Below, piece after piece: positions 24,230 through 36,632 of a DNA stretch of 64,000 nt. Source of the DNA: Amaranthus tricolor (lineage: Eukaryota; Streptophyta; Magnoliopsida; Caryophyllales; Amaranthaceae); the NCBI RefSeq assembly GCF_026212465.1, contig NC_080058.1, positions 2,869,501-2,933,500 of the forward strand. The letters are read 5' to 3'. Each line of letters opens with the position of its first letter. Position 1 is the stretch's first letter. Below the pieces are notes generated by a model. That model searched no databases. It was not told the origin of the DNA and saw nothing but the letters and a program-made list of their open reading frames with translations. The position numbers were made by a program, and so were the translations under genes.

Positions 24230-27066
24230 TTTATTGCAAATGTTGAAAATTCAATTATATTCCTAGCTAGTAGCTACTCATCAATTAGGGTTTTCTTATT
24301 CGATCTATTTTCTTTTTGCTTAAAATAAAAAAAATTGGTAGCTAGATTGATTTATGTGGTTATATTGGGATTAGAAAACAATGATCTCATACTAGTGTGC
24401 AAAACGTAGCTTCTGTAGAGAGCCTAGTCCAACTGAGACCAAGATCTGTGCCCTCTTGGCTCTTTCTTTCTCTTTTCTCTCTTTTATGTTGATTGAATGA
24501 GACAAGGCGGGCAATAAACACTTCCAATTTTTGGCTCTTTTATTCTTTTTCTTTTTTCTTCTGTTGAGTCCTTGAAGTTTGTGTTGAATCTCATAGTCAT
24601 CCACATGTGTGCAATAACTAAACTATTTAATTTAATTTAACTAATTAATTACATTCTCTGTTTCATTATATTTGTTATATTTAATATTTACGCAATTCAA
24701 TGCGTTATTTTAATTATTTATATATTCGATTATGTATAATTAAAAATTATAAAAAGTTCATATAATAAAAATATGTGATTAGATGATTCAAATGGAATAG
24801 TTTCATAATATATCACTATAGGAACTTAATTCAATCAACCATTAATTATATATGTTATTTCTTATTAGTACATATTTGTTGTGGAAGAAAATACATGTTT
24901 GTAATGAGTTGTTCAAGTGAACTAGCTAGGCTCCTCGTTGGAAAATATAATCTTTGCATATGTTTAGTTCTTCTCCATGTTAGATATGTTCTAACGTTAA
25001 TTTGTTTTGGATTATATAATTATTCCCCACCATATATATCTAGGATTAAAATTTTAACATTATTATTGTTTAATTTGCTTTTGCATTCTTTTCTTGATCA
25101 TAATCACATAATTAATCTAGAAGTTAATAAAAAATTACACGGCTTCATTTAATTTAATATTTTTATACATATTTTTAATTTCTTATTTATACTACATATA
25201 AGACCTTTTTCCCCAAATTTTGCACTAGCTAGCAAATTTGATTATTATTTTGCGTACTATTAAGAACTTGTATTGAAACAGGAAACCTACAATTGCTTTG
25301 AATTATTTGAGAGAAAAAGACAACAAATTATGGTCCTTCAATACAATTTATGAGAAAAATACAACATTACACGTTTATGTATAGGCAATGGTCCTTACTA
25401 ACTTGGGTAACATAAATTATTATGGTCGTTAATAAGTATTTTTCAGTACTTCTCCCTTCTTCAACTGGGCAAGAGTACTTGAGTTTTCTCCAACATTTAT
25501 TCTTTGTACTTTATTCTTTTTTTCTTTTTATTTTCTCCTAATACTACATATTGTATGTTTGTGAAAATTAATTATCATATTGACTCTAACCCTAATAAAA
25601 ATCATGACACATTCATGCCAATAATTATAATACTCTTTTCATTTCAGGTTATTAAACGTAAGAAATTTTATCAATCGTCAAAGAAGATTACACTGTTTAA
25701 TAAAGAACACTTAACTTTGTTATATCTTTGTTTCTTTATTATAAATGTAAAATTTTTGTAGATATGTGTTCTAATTATTTAATATTTAGAAATTGATGAT
25801 GTGAAGCAAACAGGGAGAAGAGAGATAAGAAGAAAATTAATTCTAAAATAAAAATATTGGTCGTCATAAATATGGTGAAACCGTAAAATAAAATAATCAA
25901 AAAGACGGAAAAAAATAGTTAAAAGGATAAATGAAATTAATAAATTAATCATGCATGGGGTAAATATTACATGAGCTATATTTTCATTAGAAATAAAGTG
26001 GTACCACACAAGCACAATGTTATCAGATTTTGGAACATCCATTAGCTTCAATTAATGTCTATGTATTGTGACCAGGTATCTACTATCCATCTAATAGGGC
26101 TCCTTGCATTGGTGATTCAAATTATATATGCACATTACATTTAATGCAATCATAATTTTTTTAAGTCCTCATCTTAAACATTGCATTCAAATTTCAAACA
26201 ACAGTCATTTTCCATTAGCTTTACTATGTCTATCTATATATGTTCATTATATGTACATATTAATTTATTGCCGAGTAAAAATTCTAAATCAATCCATAAG
26301 ACGTGAAAGCGTTAATACCAATATATCGAATTTGAGAAGTGTAGCGCGTTCTTGAGTGCTGATGCTTTAAGATGATTGATTGATTGCCAATAACCTGCCA
26401 TTATTGTTTACTCTTGAAAGTAGGAACTAATATATATTGATACAGAAGAGTCAAAACAAAAAAATATACAATCTTTTTTAAGACCGTCAATTTAATACTT
26501 TGTAAATGCCCAAAATCACCCAGTTGAATCACTTAAAGATGGAAATCAACTATATTACATGCCTAACAAATTAATTTATCACATTATTATTAATCAAAAT
26601 TTACCATAATTTACAATTATCTTTTCAGATGCATATGTGGGGACATGGATCACAATACAGGAAAGGCCCAGAATCCCTAAGAGGGACCCAACCAACAGCC
26701 ATGCTAAGGCTTCCATGCTATTGTTGCGCACCGGGTTGTCGGAACAATATCGATCACCCACGGGCAAAACCCTTGAAGGATTTTCGGACCCTCCAAACAC
26801 ATTACAAAAGAAAGCATGGAATAAAGCCATTTGCATGTAGGAAATGTGGTAAACCATTTGCTGTAAGAGGGGATTGGAGGACCCATGAGAAGAATTGTGG
26901 TAAGTTATGGTATTGTACTTGCGGGTCGGATTTTAAGCACAAAAGATCTTTAAAAGATCATATTAAGTCATTTGGACATGGCCATGCTGCCTATGGAATC
27001 GACTCTTTTGATGAAGAAGATGAACCCAATTCGGAAATTGAACAAGATAATGAATCAAATCAATGA
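22501..27066 (+). CDS. WIP2: WIP-type C2H2 zinc-finger transcription factor, WIP2/NTT-like
   Basis: Two exons, 22501-23376 and 26629-27066, join in phase 0 to give 437 residues. I chose ATG 22501 (MSHNPYF) over an in-frame non-ATG extension upstream. The N-terminus is low-complexity His, Asn and Ser. It has a proline block followed by [11 protein letters not shown] and an EAR-like repression motif DLNLGLP at residues 156-162. The signature [13 protein letters not shown] precedes finger 1, whose Cys pair is C278/C281 and His pair H294/H298. The intron falls inside finger 1, after Q292. Three further CysHis units follow: [18 protein letters not shown] and WYCTCGSDF. The tail FDEEDEP is as in WIP2. 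From family knowledge, WIP factors act in the nucleus; WIP2/NTT controls transmitting-tract and root distal cell fate in Arabidopsis. WIP4 or WIP5 remain possible. Confidence 0.9.
24169..24225. repeat. (AT)n microsatellite in the WIP intron
   Basis: About 57 bases of uninterrupted AT within the intron. Confidence 0.95.
24648..24830. mobile_element. Stowaway/mariner-like MITE relic
   Basis: It begins CATTCTCTGTTTCATTATAT and has AAATATGTGATTAGATGATT in the interior. The copies at 12836-13015 and 33975-34165 (reversed) share both blocks in the same order. The right ends are lost. Confidence 0.5.
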
Positions 27067-27154
27067 AGTTTAGAGGATCGGATGATGATCTTGAAGAAGA
27101 AATTGAATGATCAATTAAAATGGTGAATTGTCTAATTAGGGTTTTTTTTAATTG

Positions 27155-27158
<4 letters not shown>

Positions 27159-27232
<74 letters not shown>
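27159..27232. repeat. (AT)n microsatellite in the WIP 3' flank
   Basis: About 74 bases of AT followed by GTATGTATGTATG. It begins only about 93 bases after the WIP stop codon, so it is probably inside the 3' UTR. Confidence 0.9.
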
Positions 27233-27238
<6 letters not shown>

Positions 27239-27239
27239 G

Positions 27240-29429
27240 TATGTATGTATGGTTTAATTTTGTTTTAGACGGGACTAGCTAATTAGACTTAGTTTAAACT
27301 TTGAAAAAATAACGTATGGAAAAGGGGTTTAGTTTATTAAAAATGGGGCTAGCTTAGCTAGAATTATCTTTTGAATATTAATTAGATCTCCCTAGATTAT
27401 ATATCTTTATTTTTGGTTAACTAGGTTTATTTTTTTCTTCTATTTCTCTTCTTTTATTAGTGCTAAATCTATATATAGTGCTTGCTCTCAAAAAACAATC
27501 TTTTATAAAATAAATTACTTAAAAATAAATAAATAAATAAATATTTTTTATTTTCATAGCTATAAAAGTCATTTTCCAAAGTTACCTAGATGATTGCAAA
27601 ATTGCTATGGTTTAGTCTTAATAACCACTAGAGATTTCATCTTTGAGGTATGTACTATGTAGCAACCTAGAAGGATAAAAGACAAATTCATAATGTATAA
27701 TAATGTGGGAATCAACTAGTTCTTCTTTCATTCAAAAATAATAATGACATTGTCTCTTCCTAAAAACTAATTTAGATACTTCTACAATGTATTTTTCAAA
27801 AAAAAAAAAAAAAAAACTCTATAGTTTTTATACCTCGATTCTAATTATTTTTTAACAATAAATTCTTAAAAGGATATAATTAATACGTCTCATTTCAAAA
27901 AAAAAAATAAAAATATTTTGGACATACTAAAATATAGTACTCTTAAAATATACTTCTTTGATATTACTTCCTAGCCATCCTTTGAGTATACAATTTTTTG
28001 GTCAATAATATGATTTTAATTTCATAAAGAGTAATTATTTCAAACTAAGCAATAGATGATTTATTAACAATTTTATCTCGTCACTACTCCTTCTATTCCT
28101 TTAATTTTTTTTATAAAACATTTATAATACTCCACTTCAATTTGCATTTGACACTAACTATTTCATTTTAAATGAGGGTGGTCGAGATTAAAACTAAAGC
28201 GTGAATTTTTTTCATGCTGACTTCTAATACCATATCAAAAAATCAGCAAAACCAAAAGTTTAAATTGGTGAACATGACATTAGAATATTTTATATTCTCC
28301 AACAATTTAACTATTTATACATCCAATTCATGTCTTTTAATTGAGGTTCTAATTAATTATCATATATCTGCCTACGTGGGAATATAGATAATTGATATAG
28401 TATTAGTATATATACTTAGAACTACTAATCATATTTGGACAAGTAGTACGTAAACTAATGAAGAAGAATCAACTTTTTTGTTTCTCAAACAAAAAAATAT
28501 ATAATATAAATTAGGAATAAATACAAAAAAGAATTACTATTTTTTTTTATATTACTTTCATGTGCTTTTTATAGTTTTCTTTTGACTAAATAATTAAATG
28601 GGTCCTAATATCTGTATATAAGTATATGATTTAATTTTTCTACCTGTAACCTTTGTTTCAAATAAAGCCATCATGAACGTAACATTTAGAGCAATGCGAT
28701 TTAAAATCTTTTATGCTTTAATAATTTGTATTTTAATCTTCTTTTGAAGAAAAAATGGGCCCCAATCTGATCAATTAAGTATGCTCACTAATTAGACTGA
28801 GTATGTTTCATTAGATACATGTGAACCAATAATGTAAGATACATGTAGTTTTAAATCATTAATCTTATTATTTAAAATAATATAACATAAAGTTATAATT
28901 CATAATCAAAATTGTAACAAGAAAATCCATTCCCTCTCCCTTCTTGCCTGCAGAGATTTATTCTTACCTAAAAATATATAGAAAAAATCATAAAGATTTA
29001 TAATTTAAGAAATTTTACTAATACCTACAAAAATAAAAACATTAACATATAGAGTAATAAGTTAAGCATTAGATAAAATAAGCTTTGTTAATATTAAATT
29101 AGAAGAACAAATCCTATATCAATCTTCTTTAAACCACTATAAAAAAATTTATTGTTGATTACCAAACTTAATACACTTAATCAATCAAGGTCTAAAATTA
29201 CAAAAACATGGAAACATATAATAAATCACCATCTAAGTGAATGACAAGATGAGGGACACCCTTAACCAGATATAGAGAGGGCCCTGCTCCCAATTTAGAA
29301 TTGCATGTAGAGGAATGCACATCATGCATGGAATCATAATCTTAATAATTTAATATTATTTAATAACCTAAGCACAAACCTAAGCTACTAGAGAGATTTT
29401 CTTAATTCTGTATTGTGACTCCAATGTTG
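27240..29429. other. AT-rich intergenic DNA downstream of the WIP gene
   Basis: No exon, RNA gene or element with readable ends was found. Confidence 0.5.
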
Positions 29430-29434
29430 TTTCA

Positions 29435-29699
29435 TGTTACAATATAATATATTGTGGGTCTCAACTATCAACTTAAATTTTGGTTGAGTTGGTTTTTTGA
29501 CATGATATCAAAAACCAGCGTAATAAAAGGTCACAAGTTCAAATCTCAACCCTCTTATTAATTTAGAATATTCAGAGTATGTATGCATCCACACTTCTAA
29601 TCCAATGGGCTCTTGTGTGAGAAAGCATGTTAGAATATATAACATATACAGAAGTCAAAACCATCCGCTTAAATTTTTGATTAAGTTAGTTCCTTGACT
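29435..29699 (+). mobile_element. Complete TRIM mini-LTR retrotransposon
   Basis: Two direct repeats, 29435-29502 and 29628-29699 (about 70 bp), start TGTTA and end TTGACA/TTGACT. A primer-binding-like site TGATATCA follows the first, where TGGTATCAGA is the usual tRNA-Met match. A purine tract, GAGAAAGCA, precedes the second. The target duplication TTTCA is exact (29430-29434 and 29700-29704). The 125-bp interior has no coding capacity. It is the same family as 59207-59477. Confidence 0.85.
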
Positions 29700-29704
29700 T
29701 TTCA

Positions 29705-32126
29705 TCTATCGATGAAATCATATAGGACCTACGAAAGATTATGTCTAGCCCACACGACATGAATCTTAAGAAATATCTCAATAAACTCATTTAATATTAT
29801 TTATTTTACAAGAATAAATAATGCAAGTGGTGCTAATTGAGAAGGGTGTATCCCTCCTATTCACCACAAGTGTTTTATTTGCTTTATGCACTCTATCCGG
29901 TGCACTTATTTGATTTTTAAAATCTCTAATTGTTCTTAATTAAAAATTATAGACAGTTGATATAAATAATCCTTGCATTGAGACGAATCAAACAAGATCC
30001 CACTTGACTATATTTTAACTTATAGATTAATAATAAAATGCAAATTAAAAATAAGAAATAAATCAGGCCCAAAAGATAAATGGAACACTTATGGAGAATA
30101 AGAGGGAATATAATTTAAATGGTAAAAAGTGGAGTAAATAATAAATGAAAAATATATAGAGATATTGAGTGACATTAAATGACCTCTAACTTCCATATTG
30201 TCTAAGTACAATTTGGACCGACGATGGTAAATGGGAGGTACCCATGAAAATGCTGTTAAATTAGCTGACCAAAATTTGCCTCATAAATCAGCTACTTTCA
30301 TGATTGTTCTTACTGTTCTCCCTTGTGTAGTGTCTAGTGCCTAACTCCCCTTTCTTAGTCCTTAACTCTTTGTTTTAAAAAAAAAATTAAGATTATTTAT
30401 CTAACCTTTTACTCTACAATGTACAAAAAATTTTATATTTGAATTCTTTTTTAATAGTTTAATTTTTATTCTTAGTTTGACGTCAGCATACCTTTTTATT
30501 TTCATGATTGTTCTTACTATTCTCCTTTATGTACGTTGTTTTTGCTTAAGTTTAATTACTATTAGTTTTTTAGGCCTCAAAATTTCGAAAATCTGTAAAA
30601 CAAATAAGGCCTTAAATTTTATAGTGTATTTCTTGCTCTGCCCTTGTAGCTGCTACATACCCTATTAGTATGTCGAAATTAAACTAAGGGAAAAAAATTT
30701 TATTATTAAAAGATTATGCATAAGAGTGATTATTCATAGTGGATCGGTAAATAGTTGAATTATTCATGTCTAATTTTTTCTTTATTTTTTAGGTATTCTT
30801 ATACTCTTGCTCTTCATTAGTAGCTGTAATACTTTTTATTTTCATGCGATTTAGAGCATTCTTAATGATGATTTTTTTCACTCCCTTTATTTATCATTAA
30901 TATGTATTTTTCATAATAACTATATATTTTCATGGACAAGCTAAACTTAACTTTTCTTAATAAAAATTAAATTCAACGTGTATTATTTGAATCTATTTTT
31001 TTAACATTCAGATTTTTTTTAGTACTTTACAGCAAATATTAGAAAATTTGCACAAGAAATAGTATATTTGAAAATGTTCCAAAAATAGTAAATTTGGTGT
31101 CATTTTATAAATCTAGAAAAATTATAACCGTTTGTAATTTTTTATTGTTTATTATTTTTTATGTAAACATTGTTGTTGGAGCTTTTAAATGCATATATAT
31201 TTAGGCCAGTGGTGTGACGAAACACGGCTGTTGTGCTTGAAAAGTTATAAATCTCCGTATTTGTTAGGATGACATCGGGGTGTGGAATTATGTCATTTCA
31301 TGACCAATTTATAGGTCATTGTTAACAATGTGTTTTTAATTGTTAAGATAAGGCTTTTAATGAACTATAGACTTTCAATATTTTTAAATATGTTTAAAAA
31401 TTATAATAAATTGAGATGAATTAAATAAAATTTTACTTTAATATATTTTTTCTTATATAGAAAGAACAAGAAATTAAATGATAAAAATACTCTTATAACA
31501 ACGAATGTTAATGTATTATACACAAATATAGCAACTAATAAAACCAACAGTCGTATTTTTAAAAATTGAATAGATGGTATTCATAAGATGAGATCAAATG
31601 TATCATGAATTCATTATTATTACTGCTTTCCGCTTCGGATGATCTATTTCATGCTTTCAAATGTTCAACTAAATTCGAGTTCATTATTAGGAGTATAATT
31701 TAAACATTTCAAGCTTAACTTATTAAAAAGTTGTGCCGCGCTCGCGGCCCTGCCCCCGCCCCATCAAGTAGTTCTAATCATAATTATCACAAAATTAAAG
31801 GGATATAGAATAAATAATTTATTAATCTTTCAACAACATACTTGGCTTTAAATATTTGTAATAACTTACCCTTTGGTGGCTTTAATTTTGTTCCATTAGA
31901 GTTAAAAAACTTTTACATACAAATTTGAAATATAGCAAATTCAAAGTGATTAAAGAAAATTTCCTTCGTCTTATGTCACAGTGAACTAGTTGATGTGATT
32001 CTATATATTACTTTTACCAACTATATTCTCTCTTAATTCTTAATATTTCACTACTCCAGTTCACCATACCTAATCTTTTAATCTTCATGCCATTAACAAT
32101 GAGATTAAAACAACTGAAACAAGAGA
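29705..32126. other. AT-rich intergenic DNA
   Basis: No gene is recognised. A GC-rich patch at 31730-31765 (CCGCGCTCGCGGCC) stands out but matches nothing I know. A possible Stowaway-like element lies at about 29890-30110. Confidence 0.4.
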
Positions 32127-32340
32127 TGTTTGGTTAAAACAGTTTATTGGACAATTTAAGTTTATTTTGTTATAAATATAGGATTGTGTGGTCAAACCAT
32201 TTAATGTTAATGTTTTGATAAATCAGCCGATTGAAACAACTTATTGTTTTTGAACAAGCTGTTAATTCATAGCAACGGGTTTAAAATCACTTGGTTAAAC
32301 CTGTTAATAAAACAGCTGATCAAATTAACCACCGTATATA
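32127..32340 (+). mobile_element. MITE relic, first member of an inverted pair
   Basis: The block TGTTTTTGAACAAGCTGTTAATTCATAGCAACG-like sequence at about 32246-32300 recurs inverted at 33335-33385. It continues into GTTTAAA and CTGGT-like sequence in both. The outer sequence GATGTTTGGTTAAA resembles GTGTTTGGTAAACGG of the second copy. Confidence 0.5.
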
Positions 32341-33237
32341 TCATCACTTAAATTTGAAACAATTAAAGTAAATGCATACAGCAAGTAGGTATAGTACAGG
32401 GCAGGGTCACAGCAATACAAGAAGAATACAGGTTAAATAGTGAACAATTTACACAAGCCTTAGGTTGGGCCTTGGGATTGAAATAACTCATACAAATAGC
32501 ACAGTTGAAGCTAAGTTCCAGTAGTAGTTATCACAAAAGGTTAATATTTCTACTATTATAGTTGAAAAATACTTGTACATTATACATAAAGTTTGAAAAA
32601 ATCATGCTGCAGGCTGTAGTACTTAAATTAAAATTCAGTATGAGAGGCCTTTTCAATCTGCTAAAAAGATAAATTATTCATCATTACTCATGTTTTTCCT
32701 CTTTTATTAACATAAATATAAATACATAAATTAAATATGCATCATGTCTTTTCTTTTCAAGAATGCTTTTTAGGGTGCTAAAAACCTGTCTTTACCTTTG
32801 GTTAATTTCTTGGATTGGACCCCTTTGGCTGATTGTTATACTATGTTTAGGCTCCAATCAAATGATTAGAGAGAGACATAGATAGAGTTTTACTTTTTTT
32901 TAAAATTTAAACTATTTATTTCTCATACAATAATATTGTTTGCATTAACCTATCTCAATATAATTGTAAACAAAAATTAGCTTATTGTGTCAAAACTAAT
33001 ATTATTGCAATTATAACTAACATTATTTTATCATGAATAAAACTAGAATAATGCAACTATAAGATATAATTAGAGAGGTATGTATAGAAAAAGGTTTTTA
33101 ATAATAATACGCATTATTTGAGTTATCGTATCTCGATAGTATTGCAAACGACGTTTAGTTATTGTGATTGAATGTAAACCGAAAAAACCACAAAGTTATA
33201 TTTACTGTTTCGTTAAGATTATTTTGCAACTATTCGC

Positions 33238-33385
33238 CGATGTGTTTGGTAAACGGTTAATAGCTATTAGCTTATAGTTGATTACAGTAGCTGATTTGAC
33301 TAGATGATTAATTAACTGGTTTAAATTTGACCAGCTAATTTAAACTCGTTGCTATGAATAGCATGTTCAAAAACAGCATATTCAT
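33238..33385 (-). mobile_element. MITE relic, second member of an inverted pair
   Basis: The reverse complement aligns with the element at 32127-32340 (shared GAACATGCT, ATTCATAGCAACGAGTTTAA). The end reads GTGTTTGGTAAACGG. No coding content and no clear target duplication. Confidence 0.5.
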
Positions 33386-34772
33386 AATAATAATAATAAT
33401 AAAATGGTAATTTATTATGTTAGGCAAGAAAGGATAGAAAAGATCCTGGTGGCAGCTTTTGTGAAAGGAGTTTGAGACTTGTTAGATTTGAATAATCCCC
33501 TTTGCCTTTGAAAGGTCATGTCTAAAGGAAGCATTATATACTCACAGGCTGAGGTCACAACCACAGTAGCATATATAACTGGTGAAAATGAGACCACTGT
33601 TTACCTGTTTGGGCAAATGCCATATTTCTGTAACAAGTTCATCATATTTCTCCTTCATAGTGGTGCTTACTGCTTAGTAATGAGGAAGTCTAGGTAAATC
33701 ATGATTACTTGAAAAATGATAAATCATGATTATGTGGCTTAATTTTATTAGGGGCATTTTTGGTGTTTTATTATATCTTTTTCTTGTTTTATATATTTTA
33801 TTATTATATTTTATGTTTTCTATGATGCTTTGTAAATTACGGCTATTAATTATGATTTTCTGCTTAGTAAATTATTTATATGATGTCATCAAGTTAGGAA
33901 TATTTCATTTAAATAATTCATTTAAAGTGCAATATCTATATCTTTGATATTATTTACCATTTAAATTTATTTTAATATAGCAATTAATGTGATAGAATAA
34001 ATATAGTTAAGTAAGATTTTATTTAAATCATCTAATATTATACTCTTATTTTTATAATATTTTTTTATAATTTTAATTATGCATAATTCTAAATATAAAT
34101 GATTAAATAATATATTATTTGCATAAAAATGTAAAATGTAGCAAATATGATAGAATGAAAAGCTTATATATTTAAAGTAAATATACATCATAATAAGCAA
34201 ATCAATTTAAATTATTTATAAAAAGCAAATAATAGTAATTAAATAGTCATAAATTAAAAATATTACGTGTATAGAAAGGAGAAGTTAAGCTAGTAAAAGT
34301 ACTATACTACTATTTTGGTCTGTCTCCAATGGTTTGTCCCATTACCCGTTTTGGACATGATCCATCTATAATACCCACTAAAACATATCATTAAAATTTA
34401 TTTGTATCTTCTTTCAAGTTCTTTAATTGTGGCATTAAATTTTAATGGTTGGTTTGATAGCACGTCGTAAATATTGATATGAATAAAAAAATTAAATATA
34501 TATTTAAATAAAAAATAAAAAGTCATTCTCATGAAAATAAAATTTCATTTTCATGTATGCTTTTTTCCTAAATTTTCTTAATAAACCAAAAATATATTAA
34601 AGTGTATACAAAACATCATATAGTAATTTTTTTCAAAATCTAGAATTGGATTTTATTTATGTATATCAATATTTTTTTTATAAATGATTATTCTTGTAAC
34701 AATTAGTTTCTTAGACAACTCAAGGCAACGAGCATATATTCACATATTTTAAATTAGTTAAGCTATATTAAT
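33386..34772. other. AT-rich intergenic DNA with a reversed Stowaway-like relic
   Basis: 33975-34165 is the reversed third member of the family also at 12836 and 24648. Nothing else was recognised. Confidence 0.45.
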
Positions 34773-34777
34773 ATAAC

Positions 34778-36277
34778 TGATAAGTGCAATTATTTGCATT
34801 TATTCATATCATTTTATACTCCTTAATGATGATTATTGTTAGTAATTTCGTGCTTATTTTGAAGATTTATGTTACTTTACTCATTTTGGTTATTCATGTT
34901 GATTTTGAGCGGTTTAGATCATTTTTAAGCATAATTCTTATGATTTTAATGATGACAGAGTTTACTAAGGAGATTATTTCTTGTTTGAAGATGTTTTACA
35001 ATAAAGATGGGCAAAAGAGTTGAAAAGTGTTTAAAATGCAAAAGTTTTAAAGTGAAATTTGATATATGCTCACTCTTTTGGTCATAACTTTTGATAGACA
35101 TATCACATTAATGCAAGGTTTGGGCATTGAAAACTAGACTTCAAGAACTTTCCAACGGTATACTATATGTCCAATTTTGACAACCGAGCAAGAAATGACA
35201 ACCATTTCAATTTCCTGTAATTTTTCAGTACAAAATGCCGACTCGGCTTTTTGCACAAAACGCCGACTCGACTTTTGTGGGAAAAAAAGCTGCCGCCGAG
35301 TCGGCTGTGGGTTCTGGAAAAATCACTGCTTTGTTTCATCAAAAGCCGACTCGGCTTTTTGCTGAGTGCCCTCAACCGCCGACTCGGCTTTTTCTTCTGT
35401 AATGTCAGCAGTTACGTTTTTTTTAGCAGATAGTATAAATAGAGTTAGTTTTTTTTAGGAAGTTACGTTTTTTCTCTGGGTAGTTTTCCCTGAATTTCTG
35501 CACTTTAGTTTTTCATGTTCGTTGTTTAGTTTTCATTGAGGATCCTTTGTTGTTACCCTTTAATTCCTTGCAATTTACAATTACGTTCTTCTCAAGATTT
35601 GTAAGCTTTCTCATTTATTGTTTCGTTATTCAATGTTATCTATCATTTACTACGTGTTCTTCATCATTATGCATAGTGAGTAGTTTTCTTATCTAGGGTT
35701 AAGGCATTATCCCTAATTCAAAGCATGGAATAATATTTTATCGATTGATTGTGTGTGAATTGAGTCTGTAATTGAACCTACGCTTAATGAATCTCGATTT
35801 AAACATCTTTATTAACCTTTTCAATAAAACGGAAGTTTGAGATTAGGATTAATTTAGGATTGAGATATATTTAAGTTAAATTCCTTCTAGTTTAACCAAT
35901 AGAACGGAAGTTTGAGGATTAACACTAGTCTGGTCTTAAATCGATATTAATCAATAGAGCGGAAGTTTGAGATTAATTAGATCACGTTTAATTATGTCGA
36001 TGACTCAGTTTCATACAATCATGAGAGTGATTGATCCCTATGTTAGAATTAAGTGACGCCCGACGCCCTAGAGCTTGTCATATCATTATTATCTCCATAT
36101 CGTTTCTGTTTTTGCATTAGTTTATTTGCATTATAGTATTATTTCTCAACCCATATCTATTGTTTGATCCGTGTTTTGTAGTCATTAAACAACCAAGTCG
36201 ATTAACTCGCCTCCTTGTGTTCGACCCGCAGATACACATTAATCGTGCGCTTGCGGTTATTAAAATTTACACTACTA
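34778..36277 (+). mobile_element. Solo LTR, 1,500 bp, probably from a Ty3/gypsy-type element
   Basis: The block starts TGATAAGTGC and ends ACACTACTA, with the exact 5-bp duplication ATAAC on each side (34773-34777 and 36278-36282). It has LTR-like internal order: a long U3, five GCCGACTCGGC-type palindromes (35238-35395), a TATA box at 35434-35441, then three repeats of CGGAAGTTTGAG (about 35830, 35905, 35952). No primer-binding site, coding region or second LTR follows, so it looks like the product of LTR-LTR recombination. The superfamily is inferred from a general resemblance of the TGATAAGTGC start. The terminal TA instead of CA is a point of doubt. Confidence 0.75.
35434..35441 (+). promoter_or_regulatory. 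TATA box of the solo LTR
   Basis: TATAAATA follows the palindrome cluster and precedes a T-rich leader, the expected U3/R layout of an LTR promoter. Confidence 0.55.
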
Positions 36278-36282
36278 ATAAC

Positions 36283-36632
36283 CAATGTAAAAATAGCATT
36301 TCATGATGAAACTGTCTTTTACAATAATCCATAAACTTTAAATTATGATGAAAGTTATCCTTGGTGACTAATTTAACAATTATTAGTATAAAAAAATCAT
36401 GACCGACGGTTCTACTGATGGTGATATTGCAGTCAAATCCAACCAGGGCCACTATTTATGGGCTTTATATATCCACATTAGACACAAAGTTTTCTACTTG
36501 GTTGGTTTGTATTGGTTTAATACTCTACCAAGTCAATAAATTGGCTAATTGGCCAACTTAAAGTATTGTATGTCCACGTTTACCTTGGACACACTAGTCT
36601 TTTATTTAGTGGCACATCCATAATTTATATTT
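36283..36632. other. Short AT-rich spacer after the solo LTR
   Basis: Nothing was recognised in about 350 bases. Confidence 0.4.

Larger units (their letters stand above)
23377..26628 (+). other. Single 3.25-kb intron of the WIP gene
   Basis: GT at 23377 and AG at 26627-26628. It contains an (AT)n tract at about 24169-24225, a Stowaway-like relic at 24648-24830, and a TRIM-LTR-like fragment at about 23405-23455. No independent gene is recognised. Confidence 0.85.
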
